In this document: piece after piece, positions 36,180 to 44,644 of the stretch
Layout: each line of letters opens with the position of its first letter
Numbering within the stretch: the first letter of the stretch is position 1
Source of the DNA: Neisseria subflava
GTDB lineage: Bacteria; Pseudomonadota; Gammaproteobacteria; Burkholderiales; Neisseriaceae
Assembly (NCBI RefSeq): GCF_024205745.1
Contig: NZ_CP073117.1
Coordinates: 372,001 to 436,000, forward strand
Length of the DNA stretch: 64,000 bases
Direction of reading: 5' to 3'
Notes under the pieces: generated by a model
The model's input: only the letters and a program-made list of their open reading frames with translations
The model's database searches: none
Told to the model about the DNA's origin: nothing
Program-made: the position numbers and the translations under genes

Positions 36180-37097
36180 ATGAATTCATTGAAATTGTCG
36201 CTGGGCCCTATTTTATTTTTCTGGCAAAAAGAAGCCCTGCTGGAATTTTACGTTTCCATGCTGGATACGCCGTTGGACACGGTCTATTTGGGCGAGGTAG
36301 TCTGCTCACGCCGTCAGAAAATGCGTTTTGCTGACTGGTTCGGACTGGCTGAAGACCTGGCAGAAAGCGGTAAAGAGATTATTCTTTCCTCACAAGTCCT
36401 GCTCGAAAGTGAATCTGATCTGAAACGCCTACGCAAAATCACGGAGCAGGGAAAGTTCAAAGTTGAAGCCAACGACATGGGGGCGGTTAAATTGGCACGC
36501 GAACACGGTATCCCGTTTGTTGCCGGTGCAAGCCTGAATATCTACAACGAAACCACTTTGGACGTATTCCGAAAATTAGGGGCATTCCGCTGGATTGCAC
36601 CGTCTGAGCTGAGCCGCGATAAGGTTGCCGAAATCATCAAGGCTTCAGACGGCATTGAAACCGAACTCTTCGCTTGGGGTAAAATGCCGCTCGCCTATTC
36701 ATCACGTTGCTTTACCGCCCGCCATTACAATCTGAATAAAGACAGTTGCGAGTTCCGCTGTCTCGACCACGAGCACGGTATGGCCATGAATACGCGCGAA
36801 GGCCAGCCGTTTCTCACCATCAACGGCATCCAAACCATGTCTTACGGCTGCCAAAACCTACTGCCCCACCATGAAGACTTAAATAAAATCGGCATGAATA
36901 TGCTCAGACTGTCGCCACAAATGCACGGCATGGCTGAAATTATCCAAATTCACCGTAATGTATTGGACGGAAAAGCCACATGGGAAGATGTTCGCCCCGA
37001 GTTGGAACGGCTGACTACCGGAACGCTGGTTGACGGTTATTGGCGCGGTCAGCCCGGTATTGAAACTGTGAAGGAGACATATTATGGCGCTGCCTGA
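36180..37097 (+). CDS. ubiV: O2-independent ubiquinone hydroxylation protein UbiV
   Basis: UbiV (YhbV) is the second U32 iron-sulfur protein and forms a complex with UbiU. The 305-residue protein has [13 protein letters not shown] near residue 38 and [21 protein letters not shown] around 180-200. A later Cys in YGCQNLLP completes the cluster ligands. The gene ends 14 bases inside ubiT (stop at 37097, ubiT start at 37084), so the two are translationally coupled. Confidence 0.94.
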   Translation: MNSLKLSLGPILFFWQKEALLEFYVSMLDTPLDTVYLGEVVCSRRQKMRFADWFGLAEDLAESGKEIILSSQVLLESESDLKRLRKITEQGKFKVEANDMGAVKLAREHGIPFVAGASLNIYNETTLDVFRKLGAFRWIAPSELSRDKVAEIIKASDGIETELFAWGKMPLAYSSRCFTARHYNLNKDSCEFRCLDHEHGMAMNTREGQPFLTINGIQTMSYGCQNLLPHHEDLNKIGMNMLRLSPQMHGMAEIIQIHRNVLDGKATWEDVRPELERLTTGTLVDGYWRGQPGIETVKETYYGAA

Positions 37098-37530
37098 AAT
37101 CATATTACCCAAATGGATGGCGAAAATCGGTACCAAACTTCCCGGCAAGCCTCCGCGCTTTGTTTTAGTCTCCGTATTGAATACCATGCTGAAAAAAGGT
37201 TTACTGCCTGCCGATATGGAACTTTTTGCCGGAAGAAAATTCGAAATCGAAGTTTTGGATGCCGGTATTAAAGTGCGGTTTAGTGCCAATACAGAAAAAT
37301 TCCTGGATGACAACTTCAGCGGTACCCCCGATCTGAGGCTGGCCGCCAACGGTATAGACTTCATGCGCATGATGATGCGCGAGGAAGACCCCGATACCTT
37401 ATTTTTCAACCGTAAATTGCAAATTGAAGGCGATACGGAATTGGGATTAATTACCAAAAACTTACTCGACAGTGTCGAGTGGCCTTTCAGCGAATGGTTC
37501 CTGAAACGCAGTACATCCACTTTGGATTGA
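37084..37530 (+). CDS. ubiT: SCP2-domain ubiquinone protein UbiT
   Basis: UbiT (YhbT) has an SCP2 lipid-binding domain and is thought to hold the hydrophobic ubiquinone intermediate for UbiU-UbiV. The 148-residue protein shows [18 protein letters not shown] at the start and [27 protein letters not shown] near the end, the C-terminal SCP2 pattern. It overlaps ubiV by 14 bases. It is the last gene of the operon and is followed by a terminator. Confidence 0.93.
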   Translation: MALPEIILPKWMAKIGTKLPGKPPRFVLVSVLNTMLKKGLLPADMELFAGRKFEIEVLDAGIKVRFSANTEKFLDDNFSGTPDLRLAANGIDFMRMMMREEDPDTLFFNRKLQIEGDTELGLITKNLLDSVEWPFSEWFLKRSTSTLD

Positions 37531-37553
37531 TTAATTTTGGTTGAAACAAGAAC

Positions 37554-37584
37554 AAAGGCCGTCTGAATGTTTCAGACGGCCTTA
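37554..37584 (+). terminator. paired uptake sequences after ubiT
   Basis: AAAGGCCGTCTGAA at 37554-37567 pairs with TTCAGACGGCCTT at 37571-37583 with a very short loop. Confidence 0.75.
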
Positions 37585-37633
37585 TATATTTAGTCTCTTT
37601 AATATGTCTTTTCTTATCGGCTTTATCAAATAT

Positions 37634-37665
37634 AAAAAAGCGTACCTTGTTAGGTACGCTTTTTT
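37634..37665. terminator. bidirectional intrinsic terminator, ubiT and ccoP
   Basis: AAAAAAGCGTACC (37634-37646) pairs with GGTACGCTTTTTT (37653-37665), a perfect 13-bp stem with T-tracts both ways between the convergent operons. Confidence 0.9.
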
Positions 37666-37680
37666 CAATCCGACTCAAAA

Positions 37681-39027
37681 TTAGAATTTCGCGCCAGACT
37701 CGTTTGCCATAAAGTCTACAGCTGCTTTAACTTCATCATCGCTCAGGCTGCCATTACCACCTTTAGCCGGCATAGAATTAAAGCCTTCGATAGCATGTTT
37801 GTGCAGAGTGTCTTTACCTTGTTTGATGCGAGGAGCCCAGTCTTCTTTTTTACCCACGACAGGAGCGCCTGGAATCAAACCGCCATGACATGTTTTACAG
37901 TTGGCTTCAAAAACAGCTTTGCCATCTACCTTAACCGGAGCCGCTTCTGCTTTTTCAGCAGGTTTGGCTTCAGTAGCCGGAGCAGCTTTAGCATCTGAAG
38001 CAGCTTTATCGGCAACAGGAGCTGAAGCAGCCGCCGGAGCAGAAGCATCGGCAGGTTGAGCTGCCGGAGCAGGCTCGGCTTTTTTAGCAGGAGTTTTTTT
38101 ACCGTCTTTGTTGGATAAACCCCAAACATAGGCGGTCATGATGTGCAGCTTGTCTTTGTCGAGGAAGTGACCCCAAGCAGGCATTTGGCTGCTGCGGCCG
38201 TTGGTAATGGTTTCGGTAATCGCTTTTTGAGTACCTCCCCACAACCATACATCATCGGTCAGATTCGGGCCGAGGCCTTGGATACCTTGACCTTTGTCGC
38301 CGTGACAAGTGAAACAGTTGGCAGGTGGGCCACTAAACAGGGCTTTACCGCGTTCTGCACGTTCTTCGTCGTATTGACCTTTAGGTTTAGAAAGAGACAT
38401 AACATACTGTGTTACGTTTTTCACGCCTTCTTCACCCAAAGCAGGACCCCATGCAGGCATGGCGGCAGTACGGCCTTTTTCAATGGTTTCCTGAATCTTT
38501 TCAGGTTCACCGCCCCACAACCAGTCGTCGTCAGTCAGATTTGGGAAGCCTTTAGAGCCTTTGGCATCTGAGCCGTGACATTGGATACAGTAGGTATTGA
38601 ACAGGTTTTGTGCAATAGCACGGGCTTCAGGATCTTTAGCCACTTTTTCAATCGGCATATTGGAAAATTTAGCATACACTTTACCGTATTGCTGATTGGC
38701 TTTGGCAACTTCTTCTTCATATTGGCCATGGCTGCTCCAGCCCCACAGGCCTTTGTAATCGCCGATACCGGGATAGATAATCAGATAGCCGACGCCAAAC
38801 AACCATGTGCAGACATAAAGCCAAAACCACCAATGTGGCAGAGGGTTGTTGTACTCCGAAATACCGTCCCACTCATGACCCGTGGTTTTTACTTCTTCGC
38901 CTTTTTTAGGGCGTTTCACAACATTTTGCGAAAGCAGAAGCCAAGCCAGGCCGATGAAGCTGAGCACGACGATAACGGCAATATATATATTCCAGAAACT
39001 ACTGGTAAATTGGGATGTTGTGTTCAT
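37681..39027 (-). CDS. ccoP: cbb3 cytochrome oxidase subunit III, tri-haem CcoP
   Basis: CcoP passes electrons from the cytochrome chain to CcoO/CcoN. The 448-residue protein has a short start, two membrane segments (about residues 10-32 and 62-85) and three haem c sites: CIQCH, CFTCH and CKTCH. Two are normal for CcoP. The third, after an Ala/Pro/Lys-rich linker of about 75 residues, is the extra C-terminal domain known in pathogenic Neisseria, where it links to nitrite reductase AniA. It is last in ccoNOQP. Confidence 0.96.
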   Translation of the reverse strand: MNTTSQFTSSFWNIYIAVIVVLSFIGLAWLLLSQNVVKRPKKGEEVKTTGHEWDGISEYNNPLPHWWFWLYVCTWLFGVGYLIIYPGIGDYKGLWGWSSHGQYEEEVAKANQQYGKVYAKFSNMPIEKVAKDPEARAIAQNLFNTYCIQCHGSDAKGSKGFPNLTDDDWLWGGEPEKIQETIEKGRTAAMPAWGPALGEEGVKNVTQYVMSLSKPKGQYDEERAERGKALFSGPPANCFTCHGDKGQGIQGLGPNLTDDVWLWGGTQKAITETITNGRSSQMPAWGHFLDKDKLHIMTAYVWGLSNKDGKKTPAKKAEPAPAAQPADASAPAAASAPVADKAASDAKAAPATEAKPAEKAEAAPVKVDGKAVFEANCKTCHGGLIPGAPVVGKKEDWAPRIKQGKDTLHKHAIEGFNSMPAKGGNGSLSDDEVKAAVDFMANESGAKF

Positions 39028-39224
39028 TATTTTGCTCCGTGATCACGGACTGACTGAGCTTGATCGTCCTTTTCAGACGGCCTTTGCTCGTCATTATCGA
39101 AAATACTGCTGGCTGCATCATCATAGTTTTTCTTATTGCGTCTATTGAACACAATATAGAGGACTAAAATAAAGCTGATGAATACCCAAACAGTAAAGAG
39201 CGAGCGAGCCCAGTTAGCGTCCAT
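39027..39224 (-). CDS. ccoQ: cbb3 oxidase small subunit CcoQ
   Basis: CcoQ (FixQ) is a small single-span subunit that stabilises cbb3 oxidase. The 65-residue protein has one membrane segment (about residues 9-25, TVWVFISFILVLYIVF) and a polar tail. An uptake sequence complement is embedded in its reading frame (39072-39083). Its stop overlaps the ccoP start codon at base 39027. Position between ccoO and ccoP confirms the identity. Confidence 0.9.
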   Translation of the reverse strand: MDANWARSLFTVWVFISFILVLYIVFNRRNKKNYDDAASSIFDNDEQRPSEKDDQAQSVRDHGAK

Positions 39225-39228
39225 GATG

Positions 39229-39840
39229 TTACCTTACGTTTTTCAATGCCAAGCCCAAGCCTTGCAGGTAGGCGATAACAGCGTCCAGCTCTGATTTGTT
39301 GGCCAGCATTTCAGGTGCTTTGGCAATTTCTTCATCGCTGTAAGGTGTACCCACTTTACGCAGGGCTTTCATATGCGCCACAGTTGCCTCGGCATCGACT
39401 TTATTGCGTGCGAGCCATGGGAATGCAGGCATATTGGACTCCGGCACAACGTCGCGCGGGTTCAGCAGGTGGATGCGGTGCCATTCATCGGAATAACGGC
39501 CGCCGACACGAGCCAAATCCGGACCGGTACGTTTAGAACCCCATTGGAACGGATGGTCATAAACAGACTCACCGGCAACGGAGTAGTGGCCGTAACGTTC
39601 AGTTTCTGCACGGAATGGACGAATCATTTGAGAGTGGCAGTTGTAGCAGCCTTCGCGTACGTAAATATCACGACCGGCCACTTGCAAGGCGTTATATGGT
39701 TTCACGCCTGGCGCAGGTTCAGTAACTGCCTTGGAGAAGAACAGCGGGACGGCCTCGATCAGAAGGCCGACGCTGACTACAAGCAGGGTGAATACAATCA
39801 GTACACCGACTTTTTCTTCAGCTAATTGTTGTAATTTCAT
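39229..39840 (-). CDS. ccoO: cbb3 oxidase mono-haem subunit CcoO
   Basis: CcoO is the membrane-anchored mono-haem cytochrome c subunit. The 203-residue protein has one N-terminal membrane segment (about residues 12-35), then haem c site CYNCH in [15 protein letters not shown]. The axial Met is in SNMPAFPWL, and the [16 protein letters not shown] signature is present. It lies 24 bases after ccoN and 4 bases before ccoQ. Confidence 0.96.
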   Translation of the reverse strand: MKLQQLAEEKVGVLIVFTLLVVSVGLLIEAVPLFFSKAVTEPAPGVKPYNALQVAGRDIYVREGCYNCHSQMIRPFRAETERYGHYSVAGESVYDHPFQWGSKRTGPDLARVGGRYSDEWHRIHLLNPRDVVPESNMPAFPWLARNKVDAEATVAHMKALRKVGTPYSDEEIAKAPEMLANKSELDAVIAYLQGLGLALKNVR

Positions 39841-39864
39841 TTTGGTAGCCTATCTTTCTTATCA

Positions 39865-41298
39865 TTAGTGGTGCTGAGTTTGAGAAACCGCAGGAATCTC
39901 AGCATCAACTGCTTTACCACTGATAGCAGTACGGTAAACGTTATATGCCATGATGCACATACCGCTCAGGTACAGAAGACCGCCGGTGAAACGAATCATG
40001 TAGTAAGGCATGGTACGTTTTACAGATTCGACAAAGGAATAAGTCAGTGTGCCGTCTTCGTTCAAAGAACCCCACATCAGGCCTTGCATCACACCGGCAA
40101 TCCACATCGCGGCGATATACAGAACCACACCGATGGTTGCAATCCAGAAATGCGCTTCAACCAATTTGGTGCTGTACATTTCGTTTTTACCGAAGAGGCG
40201 AGGGATCATGTAGTAAACGGAACCGATGGTTACGAAGCCTACCCAGCCCAATGCACCGGCGTGAACGTGTGCAACAGTCCAGTCAGTGTAGTGGCTCAGA
40301 GCGTTAACAGTTTTGATAGACATCATCGGGCCTTCGAAGGTAGACATACCGTAGAAGGACAGAGATACGATCAGGAATTTCAAAATCGGGTCGGTACGCA
40401 GTTTGTCCCATGCACCAGACAGAGTCATGATACCGTTGATCATACCGCCCCAAGAAGGTGCGAACAGGATCAAAGACAATACCATACCCAAAGATTGAGT
40501 CCAGTCAGGCAATGCGGTGTAGTGCAAGTGGTGAGAACCTGCCCACATATAAGTGAAAATCAAAGCCCAGAAGTGAACGACGGACAAGCGGTAAGAGTAA
40601 ATAGGACGGCCTGCTTGTTTTGGTACGAAGTAGTACATCATACCCAAGAAGCCGGCTGTCAGGAAAAAGCCCACCGCATTGTGGCCGTACCACCATTGAA
40701 CCATCGCATCAATCGCACCAGCGTAAACCGGGTAAGATTTCATCAAACCGGCAGGGATGCTGATATTATTGACGATGTGCAACAGCGCAACAGCCAAGAT
40801 GAAGCCGCCGTAGAACCAGTTGGCAACGTAAATATGTTTGATTTTACGTTTGGCAATCGTACCGAAGAATACGATAGCGTAGGCAACCCACACCAGCGTA
40901 ATCAAAATGTCGATAGGCCATTCCAACTCGGCGTATTCTTTACCTTGGGTGTAACCCATAGGCAAGCTGATAGCCGCAGCCACGATGACAGCCTGCCAAC
41001 CCCAGAAGGTAAATGCAGGTAACCAACCGCCAAACAGACGGGTATTACATGTACGTTGAACAACGTAGTATGATGTACCGATCAAACCGCAACCACCGAA
41101 TGCAAAAATAACCGCATTGGTATGCAGCGGACGCAGGCGGCCAAAGTGGAACCAAGGTCCAATTTCAGATAAATCAAGGGATGGAGCAAATAATTGGGCG
41201 GCTACAATTACACCGACCAACATGCCCACAATACCCCAAACTACAGTCATGATGGCGAACTGGCGCACCACTTTGTAGTTATAAGTTTGTGTGTCCAT
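39865..41298 (-). CDS. ccoN: cbb3 oxidase catalytic subunit CcoN
   Basis: CcoN holds the low-spin haem b and the haem b3-CuB centre where O2 is reduced, with high oxygen affinity. The protein has about 477 residues and about twelve membrane segments. The low-spin haem His is in [16 protein letters not shown], and the copper His residues are in [11 protein letters not shown] and [14 protein letters not shown]. The later [16 protein letters not shown] carries haem ligands. ATG 41298 has GGAGA before it; the ATG 12 bases upstream lacks a ribosome site. It heads ccoNOQP. Confidence 0.96.
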   Translation of the reverse strand: MDTQTYNYKVVRQFAIMTVVWGIVGMLVGVIVAAQLFAPSLDLSEIGPWFHFGRLRPLHTNAVIFAFGGCGLIGTSYYVVQRTCNTRLFGGWLPAFTFWGWQAVIVAAAISLPMGYTQGKEYAELEWPIDILITLVWVAYAIVFFGTIAKRKIKHIYVANWFYGGFILAVALLHIVNNISIPAGLMKSYPVYAGAIDAMVQWWYGHNAVGFFLTAGFLGMMYYFVPKQAGRPIYSYRLSVVHFWALIFTYMWAGSHHLHYTALPDWTQSLGMVLSLILFAPSWGGMINGIMTLSGAWDKLRTDPILKFLIVSLSFYGMSTFEGPMMSIKTVNALSHYTDWTVAHVHAGALGWVGFVTIGSVYYMIPRLFGKNEMYSTKLVEAHFWIATIGVVLYIAAMWIAGVMQGLMWGSLNEDGTLTYSFVESVKRTMPYYMIRFTGGLLYLSGMCIMAYNVYRTAISGKAVDAEIPAVSQTQHH

Positions 41299-41630
41299 GG
41301 AAGTCTCCATAAATTATGGGTATAAAAAATTTTTATCTCACCCCAACCCTTACGTTTATGAAAAGCGCAATACGGCTAAGGCTCAAATTTTTCTAAATTT
41401 AACATAGACACCACAACATGCCAAGCAAAATTACATTCCATATTGCATAAAACCTTTAGTGAGACATAATCTCATTTCTTTTATAATCAATAAATTATTT
41501 AAACATATCCAATAAATAGGGCACAGCATTTTTTCAAGCCCCCTTTTTCGTACAGATTTATTGATATAGATTAAACCTAACCTTTTAAAACACTTATCCT
41601 TAATAAACTTTAGCAAACTATACGATAGCT
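41299..41630. other. AT-rich region between divergent ccoN and M61 genes
   Basis: About 330 AT-rich bases hold the promoters of both genes. TTGATATAGATTAA (41561-41574) is a one-mismatch FNR-type palindrome. It is 263 bases from the ccoN start and 57 from the M61 start, without a well-spaced -10 box for either. No gene is visible. Confidence 0.45.
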
Positions 41631-43382
41631 ATGATTAATTACAAAATTACCCCCAACTTTCTGTCTCATGAATGGCACATCACCTTATCATTCACCCAAC
41701 CCAATGATTCTGAAACAGAAATAAGCCTGCCCAACTGGGTTCCCGGCAGCTATCTCATCCGTGACTTTGCCCGCCACATCACACACATCAGCGCGCACTG
41801 CAACGGTAAAGCCCAGCCGCTGACGCAAACCAGCAAAAACCATTGGCGAACCCCAGACCTCAGTGGAGCGTGGGAAATTTACTACACCGTCTACGCATTC
41901 GACTTATCTGTTCGCGGCTCGTTCCTCAGTACCGAGCGCGGCTTTTTCGACGGCGCATGCCTCTTCTTAAAAGTACACGGACAAGAGGAACAATCGCACC
42001 AAGTCGAATTTTCCACCCTGCCACACACATGGCAGATAGCCACAACACTGCCCCAAATTTCGGCGACTACTTTTCAGACGGCCTCATATACCGAGCTTAT
42101 TGATTACCCCGTCGAAACAGGCATCATCGAATTCCTCGACTTTGAGGCACAAGGCATTCCCCACCGTATTGCATTAAGCGGTATCTATCCTGATTTCGAC
42201 CGCGCCCGTTTCCTCGCCGATATTCAAAAAATCTGCGAAACCGAGTTGGCGATGTTCCCCTCCCCTGCCCCGTTTACCGAATACCTTTTCCTACTACATC
42301 TGGGCGACAACCTCTACGGCGGACTGGAGCACATCAGCAGCACCGCCCTACTTACCGACCGCCACAGTCTGCCATCTTACGACATGGGCGAAGCCGACAA
42401 AGCCTATACAGAACTGCTCGGTCTCTTCTCCCATGAATACTTCCACGCATGGAACGTCAAATCCATCAAACCGGCTGTCTTCGCACCTTACAATCTCGAC
42501 CAAGAAAACTACACCGAGCAACTTTGGGCATTTGAAGGCATTACTTCCTACTACGACGACCTCTTTCTAGCCCGAAGCAAAACCATCAGCCCCGAAGCCT
42601 ACCTTACCCTGCTTGCACAAGGCATCACACGCGTACAGCAGACACAAGGCCGTCTGAAACAAACACTTGCCCAATCCAGTTTCAGCGCGTGGGACAAGTT
42701 CTACAAACAAGACGAAAACAGCCCCAACGCCATCGTCAGCTACTATCAAAAAGGCGCACTGGCCGCACTTTGCCTCGACCTCATCATCCGTGAAAAAAGC
42801 CAAGGCAAATACACCCTCGACAGCGTGATGCAGCAACACTATCGCGACTGGTGCGACACCCATCAAGGCATACCCGAAAAACACTGGCAAACCCGTTGCC
42901 AAGAAATGACCGGTTTAGATTTAGCAACCTTCTTTCAGACGGCCTTATACAGCACCGAAGACCTTCCGCTCGCAGAATGTCTGCAAAGCGTAGGTGTCAA
43001 ACTCGACTTTATCTCCCTGCCACGCCAGCACGGCGGAGCATTTGCAAACGAACCCCAATCGGTTGCCCCCGCCAACGATTTCGGTGCACGTTTCAAACAA
43101 AACGGCGACCATGCTGTCCTGACTCATGTATTTAATGGCGGCAGCGCAGAAAATGCCGGACTCTGCCCACAAGATAAAATCATCGCCTTAGGCGGCTATG
43201 CCTGCAACGACCTTGCAGCGCAGTGGGGAAAACTGCCTATCGGCACGCGCACCACCATCCACTTCTTCCGCCAAGGCCTATTGCGTGAAACCAGCATCAC
43301 AGTTCAAGCGGCAGAAGCCAATACCGCCCTGCTGCACATTACCGATCGCCAACAACTCGAAAACTGGTTGTACAATCATTAA
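41631..43382 (+). CDS. M61 family metallopeptidase with PDZ domain
   Basis: The 583-residue protein has an N-terminal beta domain. A gluzincin peptidase domain follows with the zinc motif HEYFH in LLGLFSHEYFHAWNVKSIKP (about residues 265-285) and the distal zinc Glu region in LWAFEGITSYYDD. The C-terminal part contains a PDZ-like segment (VFNGGSAENAGLCPQDKIIALGG). M61 includes glycyl aminopeptidases. No signal peptide is seen, so it is probably cytoplasmic. Substrate unknown. It is divergent from ccoN. Confidence 0.9.
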   Translation: MINYKITPNFLSHEWHITLSFTQPNDSETEISLPNWVPGSYLIRDFARHITHISAHCNGKAQPLTQTSKNHWRTPDLSGAWEIYYTVYAFDLSVRGSFLSTERGFFDGACLFLKVHGQEEQSHQVEFSTLPHTWQIATTLPQISATTFQTASYTELIDYPVETGIIEFLDFEAQGIPHRIALSGIYPDFDRARFLADIQKICETELAMFPSPAPFTEYLFLLHLGDNLYGGLEHISSTALLTDRHSLPSYDMGEADKAYTELLGLFSHEYFHAWNVKSIKPAVFAPYNLDQENYTEQLWAFEGITSYYDDLFLARSKTISPEAYLTLLAQGITRVQQTQGRLKQTLAQSSFSAWDKFYKQDENSPNAIVSYYQKGALAALCLDLIIREKSQGKYTLDSVMQQHYRDWCDTHQGIPEKHWQTRCQEMTGLDLATFFQTALYSTEDLPLAECLQSVGVKLDFISLPRQHGGAFANEPQSVAPANDFGARFKQNGDHAVLTHVFNGGSAENAGLCPQDKIIALGGYACNDLAAQWGKLPIGTRTTIHFFRQGLLRETSITVQAAEANTALLHITDRQQLENWLYNH

Positions 43383-43389
43383 ATAAAAC

Positions 43390-43424
43390 TTCAAACGGCC
43401 TACCACTTTCTAGGCCGTCTGAAA
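43390..43424 (+). terminator. near-palindromic uptake sequences
   Basis: TTCAAACGGCCTA (43390-43402) faces TAGGCCGTCTGAA (43411-43423) with one mismatch. It follows the M61 gene and precedes the next gene, which is on the same strand. Confidence 0.5.
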
Positions 43425-43460
43425 TCTACATATCCGCTCAATATAAAGAAAGGAAAAACT

Positions 43461-43901
43461 ATGCCCATCCGTAAACTGACCGACTCCCTCTATATCGCCC
43501 CCCAACTGACCGAAGCCGATGTCCAAGAAGCCGTACGTCTCGGCATCCAAACCGTCATCTGCAACCGCCCGGACGGCGAAGAAGAAAACCAACCGGATTT
43601 TGCCGAAGTGCAAAACTGGTTTAAAGAGGCCGGCATCAACCAATTCTCACACCAGCCCGTTGTTGCGCCTCAAATCAACGCAGCCGATGTTGCAGCCTTC
43701 CAAAATCTGTTGCAACAATCTCCGGCTCCTATCCTTGCCTTCTGCCGTACCGGCACTCGCTGCTCCCTGCTTTGGGGTTATCATCAAGTGCAACACGGCG
43801 CATCTGTAGCCGAAGTAGTTGCCGCAGCCGAACAGGCAGGCGTCAATCTCAGCAACTTTGAAGCCCGCCTGCAAGAAGCCAAAGATAAAGGTTTAGCTTA
43901 A
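43461..43901 (+). CDS. TIGR01244 family phosphatase/sulfurtransferase-like protein
   Basis: This 146-residue soluble protein has a dual-specificity phosphatase fold with P-loop FCRTGTRCSLLWGY near residue 94. That matches the family (TIGR01244, DUF442) often fused to BLH-type hydrolases or rhodanese domains and linked to sulfide handling. N-terminal LYIAPQLTEADVQEAVRLGIQTVICNRPDGE is also characteristic. The Cys in CRTGTRC is the predicted catalytic residue. A good AAGGA ribosome site precedes ATG 43461. The exact substrate is unknown. Confidence 0.85.
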   Translation: MPIRKLTDSLYIAPQLTEADVQEAVRLGIQTVICNRPDGEEENQPDFAEVQNWFKEAGINQFSHQPVVAPQINAADVAAFQNLLQQSPAPILAFCRTGTRCSLLWGYHQVQHGASVAEVVAAAEQAGVNLSNFEARLQEAKDKGLA

Positions 43902-43927
43902 TTGTATAAGTAGTAGCCTTTAAACCA

Positions 43928-43965
43928 ATCAGGCCGTCTGAAACCCATTTTTCAGACGGCCTGAT
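43928..43965 (+). terminator. paired uptake sequences, terminator
   Basis: ATCAGGCCGTCTGAA (43928-43942) pairs with TTCAGACGGCCTGAT (43951-43965), a perfect 15-bp stem. Confidence 0.75.
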
Positions 43966-44234
43966 GACTTTTATTCACAATCAAACCTTATTTTTAATTT
44001 ATTTCCACTATCCTAAAAATATATTTTCTAAATCAAGCCCGAATTGACCTGTATCAATACCCCAACCCTATTTTCATTTATAATGCCTTTCAATGCTTCA
44101 GGGCCAAGCCCGAATCCTCCAGTTTCCCCCTATAAGAGCCAGCTCTCTTATTAAATGATTTTTCTTTCCTCTTGATGTGTGTGTGTTTGGGTGTGGCCGA
44201 AAGCCACCCCCTTTTTTTTATACCTACCTCTTTT
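43966..44234. other. AT-rich spacer upstream of the XRE gene
   Basis: About 270 bases without a credible gene. A 62-codon minus-strand frame at 44090-44278 crosses a DUS hairpin and has no family features. Confidence 0.5.
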
Positions 44235-44265
44235 AAGGCCGTCTGAAAACTTTCAGACGACCTTT
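44235..44265. terminator. hairpin of one AG-type and one variant uptake sequence
   Basis: AAGGCCGTCTGAAA (44235-44248) faces TTTCAGACGACCTT (44251-44264). The second half is the GGTCGTCTGAA dialect, so the stem has one mismatch, as at 27806-27840. Confidence 0.5.
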
Positions 44266-44328
44266 CCTTTCCTCTCACAAAAATAGTATAAAATCCCCTT
44301 ATCGTTCAAACCACAAACTCAAAACGCC

Positions 44329-44625
44329 ATGGTTAATAAACTCACTCCCCCTCCAAACCTGCCCGATCCGCAAGACCTCCGCGCCGTTATCGCTTACAAC
44401 ATGCGCCTCTATCGCGTTAATCACGGCTGGTCGCAAGAAGAACTGGCGCGCCAATGCGGACTTGACCGCACCTACGTTTCCGCCGTCGAGCGCAAACGCT
44501 GGAACATCGCCCTTTCCAACATCGAAAAAATCGCATCCGCGCTTAAAATTGCCCCTTACAAACTCCTCCTTCCTCCGCAAGAAATGCTCCGCCAAATGAC
44601 CGAGCCTGCCGATACCCAAGCCTAA
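44329..44625 (+). CDS. XRE-family transcriptional regulator
   Basis: The 98-residue protein is little more than one helix-turn-helix of the XRE/Cro type (about residues 22-78). [24 protein letters not shown] is the recognition unit, followed by [21 protein letters not shown]. It is close to the small regulators found singly in many proteobacterial chromosomes. It lies 19 bases upstream of glnD, so the two may be an operon. Target genes are unknown. Confidence 0.85.
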   Translation: MVNKLTPPPNLPDPQDLRAVIAYNMRLYRVNHGWSQEELARQCGLDRTYVSAVERKRWNIALSNIEKIASALKIAPYKLLLPPQEMLRQMTEPADTQA

Positions 44626-44644
44626 TTCACAACCAGACACCATC

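Noticed and set aside
39868-41022. 384-codon + strand frame antisense to ccoN
   Set aside because: Low-complexity product with no family features, inside a complete cbb3 subunit gene.
41561-41574. FNR-type site controlling ccoNOQP
   Set aside because: One mismatch, 263 bases from the ccoN start, and no -10 box at class II distance on either strand. Kept only as a note in the intergenic entry.
44090-44278. 62-codon minus frame upstream of the XRE gene
   Set aside because: It reads through an uptake-sequence hairpin and has no ribosome site or recognisable domain.
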